Assembly: GCF_051020985.1 (NCBI RefSeq)
Contig: NC_134999.1
Span: 27,747,160-27,811,159, forward strand
Direction of reading: 5' to 3'
From: Nomia melanderi
Lineage: Eukaryota; Arthropoda; Insecta; Hymenoptera; Halictidae
DNA length: 64,000 bases
Made by a program: the position numbers and the translations under genes. Position 1 is the stretch's first letter. Every line of letters starts with the position of its first letter. Positions 60,648-64,000 of this stretch are shown here, piece after piece. Below the pieces are notes generated by a model. The model saw only the letters and a program-made list of their open reading frames with translations. It was not told the origin of the DNA and ran no database searches.

Positions 60648-60891
60648 TTAACCCTTTGCATTCGTATGTCATGCTGGAGATGATAATACAAATTTTTTAT
60701 ACTTTATTTGTGATATTTTAACACACCTTAAAAGATTATAGAAATTAAATTTTATTATAATAATAATAAATGAAGTAAATGTAAAACGTTGAATTCTACC
60801 GCTATAAATTACTTTAATTCGTTTCCTTAAAAATCAATACAAGTTTACATCCAACAATATCGGAAATAAACCGAGTGCAAAGGATTGTTAT
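60648..60891. mobile_element. TTAACCCTTTGC MITE (A copy, inverted)
   Basis: Starts TTAACCCTTTGCATTCG; the right end is ACCGAGTGCAAAGGATTGTTA, a slightly decayed inverse. Read on the minus strand, the interior matches 43523-43734 throughout, with an extra AT-rich stretch of about 30 bp. Confidence 0.8.
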
Positions 60892-60974
60892 AGGTCATGG
60901 TTCAAATTTTTCTATAAATTCGTCTCTTATAAGAAGAAGAAAATAGCCTATCCTCTTAAATAAAGCAGTTCACG

Positions 60975-61400
60975 TAAGTGCACGATTCTAAGCGCGAATT
61001 GGGCGGCGCTGGTTAGCCGCGGGTTCGCGCGCGGGGCCGCACGCTTCGCCGCGCTGCAAACAAAACGCTGTATGCTCAACCTTGAAGCAGTTCTCATTGC
61101 TTTAAGTTCGGTGTGGACGAGCAATTCGCGGTAAATTACCGCTGTCTGTCGCTGTGGTTTATCTATTCACAGTTACCGATATTGAGTAGTTAAATTATTA
61201 ACAAATTGTTGCTGTTGGAGTTTCATACAAAGTATAGTGAAACAAAAGATTGTGGCATTCGACGCGGACAGCCACGAGTCTAGCGCAGCAGCACGGACCG
61301 TGGAGAGAGTCCGTCGTCTGTTCGATCGTCAATTGTCTCCAGCGTGGATCCCAAAAAATGTATAAAAGGACGGATCCACGCTGGACGACATGAGAGTTGT
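60975..61400. promoter_or_regulatory. GC/CpG-rich promoter-like patch with TATA box in a hairpin loop
   Basis: From 60990 to 61070 the sequence is strongly CpG-rich (GCGCGAATTGGGCGGCGC, then GGTTCGCGCGCGGGGCCGC), unlike the AT-rich surroundings. At 61339-61351 and 61372-61384, CCAGCGTGGATCC and GGATCCACGCTGG form a perfect 13-bp inverted repeat. The 20-bp loop contains TATAAAAG (61361-61368). It could be a promoter for an unseen gene or a CpG-rich repeat. No transcript evidence is visible in sequence. Confidence 0.35.
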
Positions 61401-61659
61401 GTAAACCTACAAGCACAGCATTACGGCCCCATTCCGTGTAAAATTGGGTGGTCCTTCGACAATAAAGTTAGTAGACGGCACGAAGTGCAATAATTAGGGT
61501 CTAGTTCGTACCCTGACAGTTGCCGAACACCATTTGTCTTCACTGGTCCTTATATAGCTGATTAGTTATCTCATTATATTATGTATGGTCTGTTCAAAAA
61601 TTTGATTAATGAAATTATAAAACAAACAATATAGAAGCTATAAGCAAGTTACCATTATT

Positions 61660-61760
61660 ATTCTTGAATATAATCTCTATTTGACACAAAACACCTTTGG
61701 CAACGTGTGTAGAGTTCCTGGAAACTGTCCAGGGATTTAATACCGGTACCATTTTGGACA
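61660..61760 (-). pseudogene. Tc1/mariner transposase C-terminal remnant
   Basis: On the minus strand one short frame reads KSLDSFQELYTRCQRCF followed by SNRDYIQE. This matches the C-terminal end of mariner-type transposases, where an FQxLYxRCQKC segment precedes a GDYxE stretch. The flanking frame is broken by stops. Beyond it, GGTCTGTTCAAAAATTTG (about 61587) resembles a mariner terminal sequence. Confidence 0.45.
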
Positions 61761-62099
61761 AAATTGCAGTTTAATGCCTTTCCCCAGTGTTCCTAACTTT
61801 GCTATTATTTTTGTTTAGAGAGCTTCATTTCACCATTAAAACGAAAAATCAATTGTAGGAGATTAAATTAAAAATCATTGTTGGTCAGACTTCGAGGAGC
61901 GGTCCACGGTCATTGTTCGGCACAGTTTTTGCGACTTGATTACCAAAACGTACCGAATTACCGATGGTGAGTGCCGGCTGTGGGCAAGGTTACGAGGCCG
62001 ATGAGCGCCGTACCGAAGTGGTTAATTAATAGAATGTTAATTAAAAGTAATCTGGCAAGGTACTACTAACTATTATGCCAATTTGTTATCTTTACCTTT

Positions 62100-62188
62100 A
62101 ATTGTATGATGAGGTAGCTCGTTACTGTACAGTTTGGCACGAAAAACCAATGACGAGTTATACTCGACGTTTTACCGCAACGGGTTAA
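62100..62188. repeat. Relative of the 46246 repeat, inverse orientation
   Basis: Contains CAATGACGAGTTATACTCGACG and ends CCGCAACGGGTTAA. The inverse of this matches TTAACCCCTTCCAGTAAAA and the GACGAG palindrome at 46246. Its right TTAA ends about 50 bases before the readable part of the Tc1/mariner pseudogene. Confidence 0.5.
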
Positions 62189-62235
62189 TCAAAGAAATCA
62201 GAGAGTAAAAAGAAGGAAAGATAATTTGCAAAACA

Positions 62236-63060
62236 TTGTTTTCTCTGATGAGAAAATTTTTACAATTCAGTAACTTGTTAGCAAACTAATCGATAGAGTT
62301 TGGTTGACGGAAACATCTTCTACAGACATGCAACATCTGGTAGCCACTCGCACGCAAGGATTTGCATCTGTAATGGTCTGAGCTGCTATCACTCACAATG
62401 AACGTACTCCTTCTGTCTTCGTGCCTGAAGAAGTGAAAATTAACCAGCAGATTTGTCGTGAATTGCTTTTGGAGGGTTGTTTGAAGCCTTGAGCACATAC
62501 ACATTACAAATCAGAGACATGGACATACTAGCAAGATCCCGCACCAGCTCATAAAGCCAAAGAAACGTAAAATTAGTTGAGAAACAATGTTCCCAACTTC
62601 ATTTCCAATACAGATTGCCCGTCGAATTTTCCAGATTTGAATTCCATGGATTTTTCCGTTTGGGGTATATTAGAGGCAAAGGTAAACTCTGAAAAAGTCG
62701 TTTAACCAGTTAACTGTGAAACGTAGATTGATGAATCTCTCACTGTGCGCGCAATAAAGTGAAATAATAAAGTATGTACTAGTCAAACGCAGAACAAAAT
62801 GCATGTATAATATATTTTAACGAGAAACTAAATCAAAACGAAGAAGAATTACACATTTATTTGAAAATATAAATAATTTATCGTTGAAAAAATTAGTACC
62901 ATTTTGTGTTTTAAGATGACGTGTATACACGTTAAACGCAGTTACATTACTGGTTAATTTGAAATGGAAGACAATACCATAGCAGCACTTGCGGGTTATT
63001 TACAATAACTTTTCTGAACGTTTAAACAAAATAATTGCATACAAAGGTGGCCCACTCGAC
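62236..63060 (+). pseudogene. Tc1/mariner-superfamily transposase pseudogene, interrupted by a MITE
   Basis: Readable pieces in order: NIVFSDEKIFTIQ (first catalytic Asp), RVWLTETSS, ASVMV and PSVFVPEEVKINQQ, then QDPAPAHKAK (second Asp at 62535-62537) and PSNFPDLNSMDFSVWGILEA. The last Asp (62649-62651) is 37 residues from the second as read, compatible with a DD37D-type arrangement. Stop codons and frameshifts are present. At 62702 the frame is broken by a 256-bp TTAA element and resumes at 62958 with LKWKTIP and FSERLNKIIAYKGG, the usual C-terminal end. It is not functional. Confidence 0.75.
62702..62957. mobile_element. GTTAACT/CGCAGTTA-family MITE inserted at TTAA in a transposase pseudogene
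   Basis: Starts TTAACCAGTTAACTGTG and ends CGCAGTTACATTACTGGTTAA; the outer 9 bp (TTAACCAGT/ACTGGTTAA) are a perfect inverted repeat. Removing the element with one TTAA rejoins the Tc1/mariner reading frame on both sides, so TTAA is the duplicated target. Copies lie at 33741 and 45126. Confidence 0.85.
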
Positions 63061-63387
63061 TTCCAAACATAATATTTTTTAAATGTAAATATATACAAAT
63101 ATTCCAGAGCAATGTTTTCAATGAAAATATTGTTCATTTCAAAATTGTGACCCTTTCTCACGGAACACTTCAATTGTTGGATCCTGTATTTAGGAGGTAA
63201 AAAGTTTCAGTCGAGGAATTATAAAGTAAAAGTGTCGAGTTACGAAGATATAACCGGAAAATACCGGTATTTTACATTTAGGTAGAAGTCGCTGAAACTG
63301 TCAGCAAATCCCTTTTTAGGGATCGATCGCAGTGCCGCTGTCACATCTCCTTAGATGGCCGACACGTCTGCAAACCGTGCATCTTTC

Positions 63388-63640
63388 TCGGAAATCGGGT
63401 CGATCATGGATGATCTCGATCATCCACCGTATCCCCCTGATCTGGCGCCTGCGGACTTCTTTCTGTTTCCACGCCTGAAAAAGGTCATGCAAGGGCACGT
63501 TTTGCGGACGTGTCGAACATGTAAGAAGATGTACTAGCGATACTACGATTTATTCCTAAATAGGCCTTTGCTGACAGTTTATAGAAGCTTCATACAAATT
63601 GTCAAAAGTGTGCTGTGACAAATGAAGATTACCTTAGATA
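63388..63640 (+). pseudogene. Mariner transposase C-terminal remnant
   Basis: A plus-strand frame contains DHPPYPPDLAPADFFLFPRL, the highly conserved block around the last catalytic Asp of DD34D mariner transposases, followed by KKVMQGHVL. In a shifted frame past 63540 comes FADSL, a stop, then KLHTNCQKCAVTNEDYL, which corresponds to the family's C-terminal LYTRCQKCVxxNGDY segment. Upstream DDE parts are not recognisable, and the remnant carries frameshifts and stops. Confidence 0.75.
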
Positions 63641-64000
63641 AAGTACTTCGTTTACTTCCACTGTTTTGTTTGTTTTTTTTGGCACCATTCACCGAAATTT
63701 TTATGCATACCATGTTTATACAGGTTGTCTAAGATTTTAAATATTTAAAATTATAAATATTTAAAATATCAACAATATTTACATTCAGTGTACTTATGTA
63801 AGCTGTGTTAATGAATGAATACAAAAGTGATCTATGTTTACATAACATTTGTTGCTTATTTAGTTCATAGAATATTACCTTATTGGAATATACTCATAAA
63901 GTTTGAACATTAAAACCTGGAACTTTATAATTGTAAGAGCTTCCGTACTTTTTCCTTGTACTCTTAGCGCAATTCAAATATTTTACTGCGCTATAGAAAC

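Larger units (their letters stand above)
48599..60960. other. Long AT-rich stretch without recognised exons
   Basis: No coding exon with homology was found in 12.4 kb. If the donor at 48598 is real, this is intron. It carries several TTAA-bounded elements (50095, 52395, 54034, 55038, 57312 and 60648), a 10-bp tandem repeat (56151), and a hAT-like start CAGGGGTGTCGAGG at 58222. Copies of CACCCTGTATA-type ends lie near 53630 and 58925. Confidence 0.45.

Noticed and set aside
1..64000. CRISPR arrays, rRNA genes and prokaryotic operons
   Set aside because: Repeats are dispersed or inverted rather than evenly spaced with spacers, and all genes show eukaryotic introns.

Overview
The window is AT-rich animal nuclear DNA with GT-AG introns, small exons separated by long introns, and many short inverted-repeat elements. 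The encoded proteins (MADF-BESS protein, SLC22 carrier, MED31, prominin) and the repeat content point to an insect, most likely a bee-like hymenopteran. That placement is inferred from family resemblance; the species cannot be read from the sequence.

Five coding loci can be supported by joining exons whose splice phases agree. (1) 2985-6171 (+) is a two-exon MADF-BESS DNA-binding protein of 272 aa. (2) 6360-6643 (-) is the first coding exon of a PIF/Harbinger-type transposase-like gene, tail-to-tail with the MADF gene; I find no DDE-domain exon in the window. (3) 10048-14909 (+) is an eight-exon SLC22/organic-cation-type transporter of 700 aa with an unusually long TM6-TM7 loop. (4) 16862-18154 (-) is MED31, the Mediator middle-module subunit, in three exons, tail-to-tail with the transporter. 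(5) 20868-40873 (-) is a 16-exon, five-pass prominin-family protein of 875 aa covering about 20 kb.

From about 41 kb to 64 kb I find no host coding exon. This part holds a CpG-richer leader-like region ending in a strong splice donor (47640-48598), a second GC-rich promoter-like patch (60975-61400), two decayed Tc1/mariner transposase remnants near the right edge and one possible fragment at 61660, and many short elements.

The most striking non-genic structure is a set of 0.17-0.34 kb elements with terminal inverted repeats, most beginning and ending in TTAA. They belong to several unrelated sequence families, and many sit in introns of the transporter and prominin genes. One (62702-62957) interrupts a Tc1/mariner pseudogene exactly at a TTAA, so TTAA-specific insertion can be read directly; this is the mode known for piggyBac-type transposition. 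Other structures include a head-to-head/tail-to-tail array of about 75-bp units (23881-24610) and a roughly 150-bp-arm inverted repeat (30703-31212), both inside prominin introns. No tRNA, rRNA, CRISPR array or prokaryote-like operon was recognised.
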